64,000 bases of DNA from Ignisphaera sp. (GCA_038735125.1 JAVYNU010000002.1:196183-260182), one strand, 5' to 3'. Positions 26,444 to 36,103 are shown, numbered from the stretch's first letter. Numbers and translations are program-made. The notes: a model not told the origin generated them from the letters alone.

Positions 26444-26816
26444 TATGAAGATTTTGATAATTAATGGTGCTGGGCTTATAGGACATAACTTAGTCTTGTA
26501 TTTAGCTGGGAAGGACTTTGATGCAACCGTTTTAAATATACTTAGGAATACTGGTACACCTGTAGCCAGAGCTGGGCGCCAGATTCTTTGAAGGCTGTAT
26601 AAACTTTGATGTGGTTATCCATACAGCTACATATGTAAGCTTTTCTGAATATATTGAGAAAAGACTGTCGAACACCTAGACTAATTTATATGTTAGATGG
26701 TGTTGCTGACAATGCCCACCTTGAACCTAGCTATCTAGGCATCTTCTTTGCTAGGACAAAGCTAGGATTATGGCTTGTGTGCTTGGCTAGCATGTTTCTA
26801 GAGAATACAGGATGAG
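26444..26816 (+). pseudogene. RmlD/NAD-dependent epimerase-like remnant
   Basis: The first frame opens with a Rossmann motif, MKILIINGAGLIGHNLVLYL (core NGAGLIG), like dTDP-4-dehydrorhamnose reductases and sugar epimerases. It soon runs into stops; pieces continue in other frames as FDVVIHTATYVSFSEYI and FFARTKLGLWL, in the order expected for the family. The gene has several frameshifts and internal losses. It probably belonged to the neighbouring glycan synthesis cluster. Confidence 0.6.
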
Positions 26817-26819
26817 ATT

Positions 26820-26981
26820 ATGATTAGATGCGCTGTTTTTGATTTGGATGGTGTTTTGTTTGAACAAAAACACTACACAAACAAGCAGCTTAAAGAAGCT
26901 ATAACACCATACAACAAAATATTCTTCAGACCCACAAAAAACTACAAAAAAGATCACAAACCCAAAACAAATACAAAATAA
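26820..26981 (+). pseudogene. HAD-superfamily hydrolase N-terminal remnant
   Basis: The frame begins MIRCAVFDLDGVLFEQK, the first HAD motif (DxDGVLF) with the nucleophilic Asp and the second acid. After about 25 residues it becomes low-complexity Lys/Asn/Pro sequence and stops at 26979-26981. The other HAD motifs are missing, so only the start of the gene survives. Confidence 0.55.
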
Positions 26982-27099
26982 CCAAGATCTAAGACAACAA
27001 CAAAAATGTTGCCGATGCAGTTAAAGCTATTCTCCCCCACACAAAAATAGTTCACTATAGGATTGGACTCTGAAAAACCAAAGAAAGCACTTAGCTCAC

Positions 27100-27665
27100 A
27101 GCACAGACTATCCAGCACATTGTATTTTAACTACTTTGTAGTGAAAAAGCTTTATATTGTCTCTACAAGGCTCCTCAAAATCTCTGCATACCTAGCTAAA
27201 GCCTGTTCCATTTGGCGATGCCCAGTAGTTTCCACCACTCCTGTTGCCCCTAACAATATTCTTGCCAGGGGATAGGATGGTATTCCAGTAGTTCATGCTA
27301 TCGATAATGTCAACATCTTCAATGTTATTAAACAATTGTTATAAATGATATTTTTATTGGAATATACTATGAAAATGCCAACAGCACTGTTATTTGCAAT
27401 GGTATTGTTAAAAAAGATTCTCCAAGGGCTGTGTTCACATAACCGTTAACAACTGTGTTATTTGTAACAACGTGTATGATGCTCTGTAAAGATTTGTGCC
27501 GTGCCAGCTGTTGTCCATAATTCTACTTTCTATCCTTGAGAAGTTTGTCTCGAAAACTCTATCCCTATAGTGGTTCTCTCAATCACCAGATTCCTCACAG
27601 TGATGTATTTAGATCTAACTGCATTAACTGCCGGTACCGAGGTAAGCTATGGTTTTAACTCAATG
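27100..27665 (-). pseudogene. NosD-like parallel beta-helix protein, decayed
   Basis: On the minus strand successive frames spell a right-handed beta-helix: KYITVRNLVIERTTIGIEF, RIESRIMDNSWHGTNL, NNTVVNGYVNTALGES, NNSAVGIFIVYSNKNIIYNN and finally NIVRGNRSGGNYWASPNGTG, each within about 20 residues. The last unit is the GNYWxxPNGTG signature common near the end of NosD-type proteins. Stops and at least four frame changes separate the parts, so the gene is dead. Such repeats occur in copper-centre chaperone NosD, surface proteins and polysaccharide-active proteins; its place beside a pectin locus makes a carbohydrate-binding or lyase role plausible. Confidence 0.6.
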
Positions 27666-27740
27666 CAAATTAGCTCACCCTTCATTTTTCCGTGTAGTTG
27701 TCAATAAAATATTCGATGATTAAATTTTAGGTTATTGTTT

Positions 27741-28613
27741 TTAGGGATATGCTTCGAATTGTTTATCTAGCCAGTTTAAGGCAAGTTCAACCCATTTTGC
27801 GACGTGTGGGTTTATTTGCTCAGGATTTTTAGCAGTAGTTCTATTAGCTAACGACAGTCCATGCACACCCTTATCAAATATATGGAGTTCAAACGGTACC
27901 CCGTTTTCTGCAAGAGCTTTCACATAGGTAAGAATGCTCTCAACAGGTACTATACTATCATCAGCCGTTGACCATATAAATGTTGGTGGCGTATTCTGAT
28001 CAACATAATACACAGCGCTAACTTCTTTCAGTTTTTCTACTGAGATATTTGCTTCGCCAAGTAATGCTGAGATTATCCTGTGGAAAGCCTCTATAGCTGC
28101 GCCACCACGTCTTTTAAGAGCTTCATACATGGTTATATAGTCTAGTGCTGCTGGATAAGCGAGTATAACCGCGTTTGGCTTTAGATTCTCCTTCGAAATA
28201 TTAAGTGATTTGCTTAGCCAATCCCTATGCCAGTTAACGCTATATAGAGCCGCTAAAGCACCTCCGGCTGAGAACCCGATAATAGCTATCTTATCTGGGT
28301 CTACCCCCCATTCGCCTGCATGACCCCGGATTAAGGTCAAAGAGTTCGCCAAGTCGTAGATAATGTCTGGGTAGACTTTTCTGACCCCCATATCAGCCGT
28401 GGTATACCTTAAGACAAAAGCGTGGTACCCCCTAGACAGAAACGTCATGGCTACGGGTTCAGCCTCTCTATCAGATGTATAAAGAAATGATCCTCCAGGG
28501 CAAACAATTACAGCTGGTCTTTTTCTCCATGCTATCTGTGGTGAAAGATCAAGAATATATGTATACAGTTTTACAAGTCTATCATCTCTGAGTTTAATGA
28601 CATCAAACTTCAT
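27741..28613 (-). CDS. Alpha/beta hydrolase, probable carbohydrate acetylesterase
   Basis: The 290-residue enzyme is a serine hydrolase: oxyanion segment CPGGSF (38-43), nucleophile elbow GFSAGG with Ser115, acid in STADDSIVP (Asp218/219) and His251 in KGVHGLS. The fold and the PGGSF opening are like acetylxylan and other plant-polymer acetylesterases of the BD-FAE/AXE type. It has no signal peptide, so it should act in the cytoplasm on imported oligomers. Beside the rhamnogalacturonan lyase gene on the same strand, removal of acetyl groups from galacturonate residues is the likely job. Other short-chain esters are possible. Confidence 0.7.
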   Translation of the reverse strand: MKFDVIKLRDDRLVKLYTYILDLSPQIAWRKRPAVIVCPGGSFLYTSDREAEPVAMTFLSRGYHAFVLRYTTADMGVRKVYPDIIYDLANSLTLIRGHAGEWGVDPDKIAIIGFSAGGALAALYSVNWHRDWLSKSLNISKENLKPNAVILAYPAALDYITMYEALKRRGGAAIEAFHRIISALLGEANISVEKLKEVSAVYYVDQNTPPTFIWSTADDSIVPVESILTYVKALAENGVPFELHIFDKGVHGLSLANRTTAKNPEQINPHVAKWVELALNWLDKQFEAYP

Positions 28614-28995
28614 ATCTATACACCTAACCTAACCCTTAACCCTAAGCCAGCTAGCTCTTTACCAAGCGAATTAATAAGCATCGATGCAAGTTCTTTGAAC
28701 TCTATGTTAAGTTTTGCCAAAATAACTATAACAAATCTTATGCATCACAATCACCATACTATATGATAGTGCCTCAATTAGGATATGTAACTGTTTCTAC
28801 TAGGATAAGGGGCTCCATGAAAAGTTGAAAAGATATTGTGTGGCTATAAGTGATATTATTAGGGGAGCTTTGGAGGAGACTAGGAGAAATTTTGGTTAAT
28901 ACCTTCAGATAAGAAATAGTTTTATCATATTCCAGGTTTAGCATTTTTTTATCTGATTTCATTTGTTAACATCTTTATTTGAAATGCTTTCATAT
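28614..28995. other. Spacer between esterase and rhamnogalacturonan lyase
   Basis: Apart from the antitoxin remnant on the plus strand the spacer shows no gene. The bases next to 28614 probably include the promoter of the esterase, but no strong TATA box stands out on the minus strand. Confidence 0.35.
28763..28899 (+). pseudogene. VapB-like antitoxin remnant (ribbon-helix-helix), frameshifted
   Basis: Starting at ATG 28763 the frame reads ...GYVTVSTRIRGSMK, then hits TGA at 28826-28828. One base earlier or later the sequence continues KLKRYCVAISDIIRGALEE and ends with RRNFG at TAA 28897-28899. Together these give the usual archaeal VapB form: a beta strand (VTVSTRI) and two helices (LKRY..., ISDIIRGALEE). 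A missing A in the run at 28820-28823 would explain the break. No toxin gene is beside it. Confidence 0.6.
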
Positions 28996-30858
28996 TTATT
29001 TACAGCATGGTCTTACATTAGGTTTTGGAGGTGGGAGTTTCATATCCGATGCTAGGTAGAAGCTTGTGTAAGTCGTTTGCATGTATCCAACGCTTTCTTG
29101 TGCAATATCTATTCGGTATTGTGGGTCTTGCACAAGGGTATGGAATCTGTAGTTGGTTGGCATTGTTGTTACATATATTCTTAGTTCTTTCTTATCATTT
29201 GATATGCATACTACTTCTTCCCTCCAATCACCTATTATATCGCCGTAAAGAGCGGGAGTTCTATAGCCCATGCAGTCACCAACAAATAGAGGCTTGAATT
29301 GCTGTTTTTCATAATCCCATTTGTTTATGTATAGCAATCCATAGGCTATGTCTATATGTTCCCTAAGCAGATCTCCATCCCACCATATAGCCATGTTGCA
29401 AAGTGGTGGAGCAGGCCCTATTATCTCCCCTTTTGCGTTGAACAACCCTATGAATGCCCCCTTACCTGCGTGGGGGGCTCCATAACTGGTCCAGCACTCT
29501 AACCCAGGATACCTAGGGTCAATATCTGCACAGACAGCTTGATCAACATCAACGTCGCTTATACCTGGCCCTGAAAGACTCCATAGAATTTTCCCTGTCG
29601 CAGCATCAACCATAGCTATACCAGGTTTTTTCTTCTCCTTGACATCAGCAAATTCCTGGACATAGAATATCTCTAGCCCTGGTCTTGAAGGATCTATATC
29701 CGCTACATGGAATCTATCACCGTGAACCAACCCTGAATCCCAAAGCAGCTTACCATCATCGTCAATTGCTATCGCCCCATATACTATCTCATCCCTTCCA
29801 TCCCCATCGATATCAGCAACCCTTATATTGTGTCCACCTTTAGCAACACCTGGATTTGGAAGATAGAAACTCCATACCTTCTCAAGTTTTCCATCCCTCC
29901 AATTCCATGCCTCAATAAAGATATGTGTATAGATGCCCCTAGCAATTATAAGCGAAGGTTTTTCACCATCCAAATAAGCCACAGCCATCATATGTCTCGA
30001 CGCTCTATTACCATAGTTATCGCCCCAGAAGCTCCAATCACGCATTGGAATCCATGGAGCTATAGCCAATGGCTTTCCTGTAAAACCATCCACTATAGCA
30101 AAGTACTCTGGACCGTGTGTTTGCCTTCCCAGCTCATCAACGTAATTCACAATGCCATCGCCATTGATGTCACCAACATCTATAACCTCTCCATTCCTAG
30201 TGTAGAACTTGGCTCCTTCACCAATTTTAACAACAACTTCTGCCTTTCCATCAGAGTCTAAGTCGAACACTATGAAGGGCGAGTACCATACACCCGGCCT
30301 TATGTTTGGCCCTAGGTCTATCCTCCATAGAAAAGATCCGTCTAGTTTGTATGCCTCAATTTTGTAGGTCTCTATAGGCATATGGATTGGGTAAACCTTA
30401 AAAGCTGGGTCAAGACCCTGGTTACCCCTTTTAACCACCAACTCGTACTCGCCATCCCCATCAAGATCGCCTACAGCTGCAGCCTGAACCCCTTGAACCC
30501 TGCCAAAGAAATCGAAAGCATCTTGTCTTAGAGGTATCGATATGTAGTTTCTTATAGGTGGGTTGGGAGGTAGTTTTCCTAGGGGGGAGCTAGAGGCTTT
30601 ATCCCAAAGCTCTTTACCATTAACAACTGGAACAACAAGATACTCTATACCTCTAGAGAAATCTCCAACCTTATCCAGCATATTAGTTTGGGTTAAGGGC
30701 TCACTATTAATCTTAATAGCATTATCAGCAATCTTCCTATAGACATTAAACCTGATATCATCGGGATCATTAACCAAAAACCTCCAACTAACAAACACTT
30801 CATTCTCAGAAACCCTAAGTGCAATAACACCTCTACCTAAACATTCCACAACCTTCAT
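28996..30858 (-). CDS. Rhamnogalacturonan lyase, PL11 family (YesW/YesX-like)
   Basis: The 620-residue enzyme cuts the rhamnose-galacturonate bond of rhamnogalacturonan I by beta-elimination. Residues 1-110 form a beta domain; from about 120 an eight-bladed propeller follows with calcium loops such as GDLDGDGEYELV (130-141), FDLDSDGKAEVV, GDINGDGIVNYVDELG, ADIDGDGRDEIV and a late GDIIGDWREEVV, all seen in PL11. Length fits the family. There is no signal peptide: the chain opens MKVVECLGRGVIALRV, unlike secreted YesW, so it probably works inside on imported oligomers. It is divergent to the rhamnosidase gene. Confidence 0.9.
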   Translation of the reverse strand: MKVVECLGRGVIALRVSENEVFVSWRFLVNDPDDIRFNVYRKIADNAIKINSEPLTQTNMLDKVGDFSRGIEYLVVPVVNGKELWDKASSSPLGKLPPNPPIRNYISIPLRQDAFDFFGRVQGVQAAAVGDLDGDGEYELVVKRGNQGLDPAFKVYPIHMPIETYKIEAYKLDGSFLWRIDLGPNIRPGVWYSPFIVFDLDSDGKAEVVVKIGEGAKFYTRNGEVIDVGDINGDGIVNYVDELGRQTHGPEYFAIVDGFTGKPLAIAPWIPMRDWSFWGDNYGNRASRHMMAVAYLDGEKPSLIIARGIYTHIFIEAWNWRDGKLEKVWSFYLPNPGVAKGGHNIRVADIDGDGRDEIVYGAIAIDDDGKLLWDSGLVHGDRFHVADIDPSRPGLEIFYVQEFADVKEKKKPGIAMVDAATGKILWSLSGPGISDVDVDQAVCADIDPRYPGLECWTSYGAPHAGKGAFIGLFNAKGEIIGPAPPLCNMAIWWDGDLLREHIDIAYGLLYINKWDYEKQQFKPLFVGDCMGYRTPALYGDIIGDWREEVVCISNDKKELRIYVTTMPTNYRFHTLVQDPQYRIDIAQESVGYMQTTYTSFYLASDMKLPPPKPNVRPCCK

Positions 30859-31435
30859 TTAATCATCACACCCTACATTAGATTCATGTTAAAACTTAAT
30901 TCAAGGATAATGACAACCCAGTTTTAAAAACTTTACTAAAGCCTTATTTATATAATGAATTCTATATCATAAGACGCCAATCAGACTATAGAAACCAGTT
31001 TAACGAAAACTAGATTTAAGCTATGTTCTCACTGATTATGTAATCAACTCTATGATCACATTAACGATGTATTTACCTACCAAGCATTATGTTATACATC
31101 ACATAAAGATGTGCACATAATATTACCTACAAGAAGAGGTTGCTAGCCTATTGAACCTCTATAGCGATACAAATCCATAGAAGATGAAAAAGCAATAATA
31201 AAAGCCTAAAACCTTGCATACAGATCACTGAATAGCTATTGAGACTATCACAACTGCTATGGTAACTCTGACCTCCTCTCCCACCCCCAAAGGGCGAGGC
31301 TTTCAGTTGTAATAACATTTAAAGATTAAAGTTTGTGGTAGAATTCACTGTTGTTACATATTTATGGCCTTGAGAAAGCTTTAGATGTTAAGCTTATAAA
31401 TTGCTCCATGCTAAGATCATCTCTGTGGCAGGTAT
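30859..31435. other. Divergent spacer with an IS200/IS605-like end; no gene
   Basis: The 577-base spacer separates the divergent rhamnogalacturonan lyase and rhamnosidase genes and must contain both promoters. Several frames carry short runs of coding-like sequence, but none gives a family match. An insertion-element end is visible near 31275-31299 and is listed apart. A TATA-like cttataaattg at about 31391-31401 lies about 40 bases ahead of the rhamnosidase start. Confidence 0.4.
31275..31299. repeat. Hairpin like a TnpB-element terminus
   Basis: The bases cctctccc (31275-31282) can pair with gggcgagg (31292-31299) with one mismatch around a short loop, and the flanks (acctc ... ctttcag) look like the GC-rich terminal hairpins of archaeal IS200/IS605-type elements. 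No transposase remains, so this is at most a solo end. Confidence 0.35.
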
Positions 31436-34400
31436 ATGGTAAATCGTGAGTTGTTTCTAAATCCTCCAAAGATATTTAGGGGTGTGCCTTTTTGGTCTAT
31501 AAACGATGTGCTTAAAGAAGAGGAGATCTCGAAACAAGTATCTATTTTGGATGAGGCTGGTTTTGGCGGGGCTTTCTTTCATGCTAGAGAAGGTCTGGTT
31601 ACGCCTTTCCTAAGTGAGGAATGGTTCAATTCATTTGAAGCAGCTGTTGAAGAGGCTCTTAGAAGAGGTATGACTATCTGGATCTATGATGAAGATAGGT
31701 GGCCTTCTGGATTTGCTGGAGGGTATGTACCTGCTCTTAGTGATAGATATAGAGCGAAGGCGTTGTTAATGATTATCGATTCTAAATGTTTTGAAGGTGT
31801 TGATACTGTTGCTATGTTTAGATGTAAGGTTAGCGAATTTGGGTTACCCACAGAATGCGAGAGAATATATAAGGGCGAGGCACATAGCAAATACTTATAT
31901 CTAACCTTTGTAAGGTATACTGCGCCTATAGGCGATGTATGGTACTCGGGATTCTCCTATGTAGATACCTTGAATCCTGAGGCTATACAAAAATTCATAG
32001 ATATAGCATACAAGCCTTATGTAGATAGATTCAAGAGTTATATAGGTTCTGTTATACCTGGGGTTTTCACAGATGAACCTAGAGCCTACCATTTTAGGAT
32101 TGCTCCAACTGGTAGAAGGTTCTTGGTACCCCCTAGAGGGGGTAGATTCCATATATTTGCTATTCCTTGGACAGATAACTTCCCAGAGTACTTTAGGAGA
32201 ATAAATAAGTATGATATTCTTGATAAACTACCTGAACTATTCTTCGATATAGGTGATTATACTAAAACACGCTACGATTTCTGGAAAACCATTACACAGC
32301 TATTCTTAGAGGCTTTCACAAAACAGTTATATGATTGGTGCGATAAACACGGTCTTAAGTTTACAGGTCATCTACTATCCGAAGACGCCCTGGTGTCACA
32401 AATTGTTGTAGGAGCTGCAATGCCTCACTACGAGTACATGCACATCCCTGGCATAGATCATCTAGGCTATCAGATATGGAACTCCCTTCTCACAGTAAAA
32501 CAAGTTGCAAGTGTTGCTAATCAGCTTAGCAGAGATAGGGTTATGTGTGAAACATATGGTTGCTTAGGAAACTACCCAACATTTGAAGATAGGAAATGGA
32601 TAGGGGATTTCCTCTATGCTCTAGGAGTAAATATGTTGGTACACCACCTAGTCCCATATTCGATGAGGGGTAGAAGAAAAGCTGATTATGGTTTAAACTT
32701 TCATTGGGGGCAGCCTTGGTGGAAGTATAATAGGGTTTTGGAAGACTACTTTTCACGCTTAAGCTATGTGCTATCACAGGGTGTTAGAGTTGCTGAGGTT
32801 TTGGTGATAAGTCCTATAACAAGTGTATGGTGCTTGTACACGCCTCTCAATGTATCAAAGGCTAAGAAGATAGATGAAGAATTCTCCAAATTGCTTATGA
32901 CTCTGCTAAGGAATCATATAGACTTTGAGTTAGGAGATGAAATGATTCTTGCACGCTATGGCAGAGTTGATGGCAGAGAGCTTGTTGTGGGAAGAGTTAG
33001 GTATAAGGCAGTTATAATGCCTAGAGCAATCAATATTACATATCCAGTTCTTGAACTGCTGAAGAGATACCTTGATTCAGGAGGCATGGTCATACTCGTT
33101 GGCGGCTTCCCAAAGTATGTAGATGGCTCTGAGTCGCCTAAGGTAGAAGAATTGCTAAGAAAGGCCTTGGTGGTGCAATCCGAGGAAGAGGCTGTGAAAA
33201 TTCTAAAAGCAATAGATATGGAAGTAACGGTCGAAGGAGAGAACTTAGATGAGAACATACTGATCCACACAAGAGATGTTGATGGCTCTAGAGTTGTTTT
33301 CATAGCTAACGTTAGTAGAGATAGAGACTACGCAATAAAAATAGGGGTAAAAGGCCTCTACGATGTTGAGTTGTGGGATCCGTTTACAGGTAATATAACG
33401 AAATATAGTGGAGATATTAAGAATGGGAGAACATGGATTTACCTAACATTAAAACCTGTTGAATCAAGACTGTTTGTTTTAAAACCTGGTACCCCCACCA
33501 AAGGCATGGTTCGTGAAGCTTTCGAGAAAATATATGAAATATATGTTAAAGGTAACTACAAAATAAGAAGAAGAAATCCAAATATACTTGTACTTGACTT
33601 TGCTCAGCTATCCCTAAACAACACTATGTGGAGCGATTTCAAGCATTTAATAAGGATTAGAGAGGACCTTGTTTCAACAGGTTTTGGATCAAATTATAAG
33701 CTGAGGTTTAGGTTTATAGCTGAATTCAAACCCAAAACCAATACTTACCTCGTTATCGAAAACCCGTCTATGTACAAGTGTTTGAGAGTTAATGGAGTTG
33801 AAATAGATCTTTCAAAAAGTTGTGGTTTGTGGATAGATTGGAACTTCAAGAAATACGATGTGACCAATTTAATTAAGGCTGGGGAAAACATTATAGAAGT
33901 AGAAGGTGTTGTAACGTTAGAACCAGAGATAGAGCCTATGTATATACTCGGAGATTTTGCTGTAAAAGAGGCTCCCTATGGTGAATCACGCATTATACCA
34001 GAGGTTCTGGAGATTGATGCAGAAGATGACCTAGATTTGTGCCAATATGGTTACCCATTTTATAGCGGTGAGATGGAACTTGAAAACAGGGTATATATTG
34101 AGCCGTCCATGGATTTCGATAAAGCTGAGCTATTTATAGAGAAACTAGATGCTGCGCTAGCTTTGGTCTATGTTAATGGCTTTGAAGCTGGGAAAATAAT
34201 ACACACCTCAAGGTCGTCAATAGATATAACGAATTTAGTTAAAAAAGGTGAAAACGTGATCAAGATAATACTTGTGGGAACGCTTAGAAATACTCTTGGA
34301 CCTCTCCATAAAGAAGATACATGGTGGATGTCTCCAGAAACATTCTATACCATAGATGAGAAGTGGAAAGACCATTATGTTCTAAGACCATTTGGTTTAA

Positions 34401-34441
34401 AAGGGCTAAAAGTTTTGTTATACCGAAAAAAGATAGAATAG
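31436..34441 (+). CDS. Alpha-L-rhamnosidase-like glycoside hydrolase, GH106 family
   Basis: The 1001-residue protein opens like GH106: PPKIFRGVPFWSINDVL, GGAFFHAREGLVTPFLSEEW (cores FFHAREGL and FLSEEW) and IYDEDRWPSGFAGG (core YDEDRWPSG, 84-92). Later come GVFTDEPRAYH and TGHLLSEDALV, acidic segments in the TIM-barrel where GH106 enzymes hold their catalytic and calcium residues. The C-terminal 350 residues contain beta-sandwich domains (DLCQYGYPFYSGEMELE). GH106 enzymes invert terminal alpha-L-rhamnose. No signal peptide is present, so it acts inside the cell. With the PL11 lyase it would dismantle rhamnogalacturonan oligomers. Confidence 0.8.
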   Translation: MVNRELFLNPPKIFRGVPFWSINDVLKEEEISKQVSILDEAGFGGAFFHAREGLVTPFLSEEWFNSFEAAVEEALRRGMTIWIYDEDRWPSGFAGGYVPALSDRYRAKALLMIIDSKCFEGVDTVAMFRCKVSEFGLPTECERIYKGEAHSKYLYLTFVRYTAPIGDVWYSGFSYVDTLNPEAIQKFIDIAYKPYVDRFKSYIGSVIPGVFTDEPRAYHFRIAPTGRRFLVPPRGGRFHIFAIPWTDNFPEYFRRINKYDILDKLPELFFDIGDYTKTRYDFWKTITQLFLEAFTKQLYDWCDKHGLKFTGHLLSEDALVSQIVVGAAMPHYEYMHIPGIDHLGYQIWNSLLTVKQVASVANQLSRDRVMCETYGCLGNYPTFEDRKWIGDFLYALGVNMLVHHLVPYSMRGRRKADYGLNFHWGQPWWKYNRVLEDYFSRLSYVLSQGVRVAEVLVISPITSVWCLYTPLNVSKAKKIDEEFSKLLMTLLRNHIDFELGDEMILARYGRVDGRELVVGRVRYKAVIMPRAINITYPVLELLKRYLDSGGMVILVGGFPKYVDGSESPKVEELLRKALVVQSEEEAVKILKAIDMEVTVEGENLDENILIHTRDVDGSRVVFIANVSRDRDYAIKIGVKGLYDVELWDPFTGNITKYSGDIKNGRTWIYLTLKPVESRLFVLKPGTPTKGMVREAFEKIYEIYVKGNYKIRRRNPNILVLDFAQLSLNNTMWSDFKHLIRIREDLVSTGFGSNYKLRFRFIAEFKPKTNTYLVIENPSMYKCLRVNGVEIDLSKSCGLWIDWNFKKYDVTNLIKAGENIIEVEGVVTLEPEIEPMYILGDFAVKEAPYGESRIIPEVLEIDAEDDLDLCQYGYPFYSGEMELENRVYIEPSMDFDKAELFIEKLDAALALVYVNGFEAGKIIHTSRSSIDITNLVKKGENVIKIILVGTLRNTLGPLHKEDTWWMSPETFYTIDEKWKDHYVLRPFGLKGLKVLLYRKKIE

Positions 34442-34541
34442 ATGATATATAGTAGCAATAAACCTTAGTCTATTTTTAGCATTGAATAACATTTGCTATG
34501 ACCAGCTATACTTGGTGTTGATCATAAACAATGTTATAGAT

Positions 34542-34766
34542 TTAACCCTGTTCTTCTTCCGCGCCTTTAACGACTAAGAAACCTATTTTACCTTTAGCTA
34601 TTAGTATAGCTAAAATAATCATAATTATGCCTACAGCTATAGAAAAAGCTAGTAATGGTGCTAATGGTGTATGAAGTACTTCGCCCCCGCTCAAAAATAT
34701 TGAAAATAAGGCAAGCAAAATAATTGTATAAGCAAACGATAACACTACCTTAACTAAATCCTCCAT
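34542..34766 (-). CDS. Small two-helix membrane protein
   Basis: A 74-residue protein with two membrane helices (about residues 4-24 and 33-56) and a short acidic tail (EEEQG). ATG 34766 is chosen because a TATA box at 34811-34822 on the minus strand predicts a transcript start near 34790; the longer frame from 34799 would begin at or before that point. No family is recognised. It sits between the rhamnosidase and a dehydrogenase gene. Confidence 0.5.
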   Translation of the reverse strand: MEDLVKVVLSFAYTIILLALFSIFLSGGEVLHTPLAPLLAFSIAVGIIMIILAILIAKGKIGFLVVKGAEEEQG

Positions 34767-35059
34767 GTTATCACAATACCATGATATTCTAAATAGCATT
34801 TCCTATTCAAAAGTATATAAATCTTTGCAACTACATCACCACAGCAATCTAATACATAACATAGATTGTTGACTAACTTAAAAATTGCTTTTCAACAATT
34901 AATAGACAATAATGAAAACCATTTTAATAAAACGTTAAACAATGCAAACCCAGAACTTGGAACTAGGTATTTTTATGTACCTGAACTCTGTAGAGGTGCA
35001 ACTTAGCTAATTGGCATACCACATTTAGGTTTAATTAAAAAATGTTGTTATATTTTTTA
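34767..35059. other. AT-rich spacer; promoter only
   Basis: No gene is seen. The minus-strand TATA element agatttatatact (34811-34824) serves the small membrane protein. The remainder is AT-rich 3' sequence of the dehydrogenase gene that ends at 35060. Confidence 0.4.
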
Positions 35060-36103
35060 TTATATTACTAAATCTATGTTAAGAGGTAATTTTACTGGTT
35101 TATTTACTAACGTTGCAAAATATATTGCTTTTGCTAGCTCAAGGCTTTTATAACCTTCTTCTCCGTTTATCGGAAAGTCCTCATCGTTCATTAATTTCGT
35201 TAGAAAGTCTTTAAACAGTTTTTTATGCAGATTTTCCCTCCTTTTTTCTAGTAATGAAGGGTCTACGGATTGATCTTTCAACGCTACCTGAGATAAATAC
35301 TCATTTTCTACTTCGGCAAAACCTTTTAATCCAAAAACCCTTATCCTCCAGTATTGCTTATCCTGGGGCTGAAACGAAATAGATGAGGTGAGAGTGGCCA
35401 TGACATTATTCTTGAACTTTATAATGGCTGCAGTTGTATCTTCGACAGTTACGGCAGGATGAGATACATTGCTTATATAGCCATAGATTTCCTCTGCATC
35501 GCCAAGAATGTATAGCAGAAGATCTATTACATGTATGGCTTGTGTCATGAGCAGTCCACCTCCTTCTGTGCTCCACATACCCCTCCAGCTCCTAGCAACC
35601 TCATCTTTTAGGAAGTACTCTTCTTCACTTCTATACCACATCAACGATGCTTCTGCCAAGAATGTCTTTCCCAACATACCGTTTGAGACAATGTGCTTTA
35701 GTTTTTGAACACCATCGGCATAGCGCCTCTGGTATATAACCCCCAATCTAACCCCATTATCCTTAGCCTTTGCTATCATTTCCCTAGCTGAGGCAAGGGT
35801 TATCGCCATAGGCTTCTCCACTATAACATGCTTCTTGTACTCCATAGCGTAAATAGATTGCTGAGCATGCAAATAATGGGGGGTTGCAATGAAGACAACA
35901 TCTACAGCAGGATCCTTAACCACCTCATCGTAGGAGTAATACCCCTTACAATGGTATTTAGCGGCAAAATCGTCAACCCTAGCCTTTATAGCATCCATGA
36001 CACCAACTAGTTTGACATTAAAACCTTCTTGCTCAAGCTCCTTCAAGCTCTCCACATGCCTACGCCCAATAGCCCCCAAACCTACAACTGCCGTACCCAA
36101 CAT
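35060..36103 (-). CDS. Gfo/Idh/MocA-family sugar dehydrogenase
   Basis: The protein of about 347 residues has an N-terminal NAD(P)-binding Rossmann domain (GLGAIGRRHVES) and the family's EKPMA motif after VVFIATPHYLH; the central RSWRGMWSTEGGGLLMTQAIHVIDLL region (cores WRGMWSTEGGG and QAIHVIDLL) supplies the catalytic His/Asp. Such enzymes oxidise or reduce a hydroxyl of sugars, sugar acids or unsaturated uronates. ATG 36103 begins at the beta strand; 36136 adds eleven residues without family character. It is a close paralogue of 43915-44994, and both sit inside the pectin locus. Confidence 0.85.
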   Translation of the reverse strand: MLGTAVVGLGAIGRRHVESLKELEQEGFNVKLVGVMDAIKARVDDFAAKYHCKGYYSYDEVVKDPAVDVVFIATPHYLHAQQSIYAMEYKKHVIVEKPMAITLASAREMIAKAKDNGVRLGVIYQRRYADGVQKLKHIVSNGMLGKTFLAEASLMWYRSEEEYFLKDEVARSWRGMWSTEGGGLLMTQAIHVIDLLLYILGDAEEIYGYISNVSHPAVTVEDTTAAIIKFKNNVMATLTSSISFQPQDKQYWRIRVFGLKGFAEVENEYLSQVALKDQSVDPSLLEKRRENLHKKLFKDFLTKLMNDEDFPINGEEGYKSLELAKAIYFATLVNKPVKLPLNIDLVI

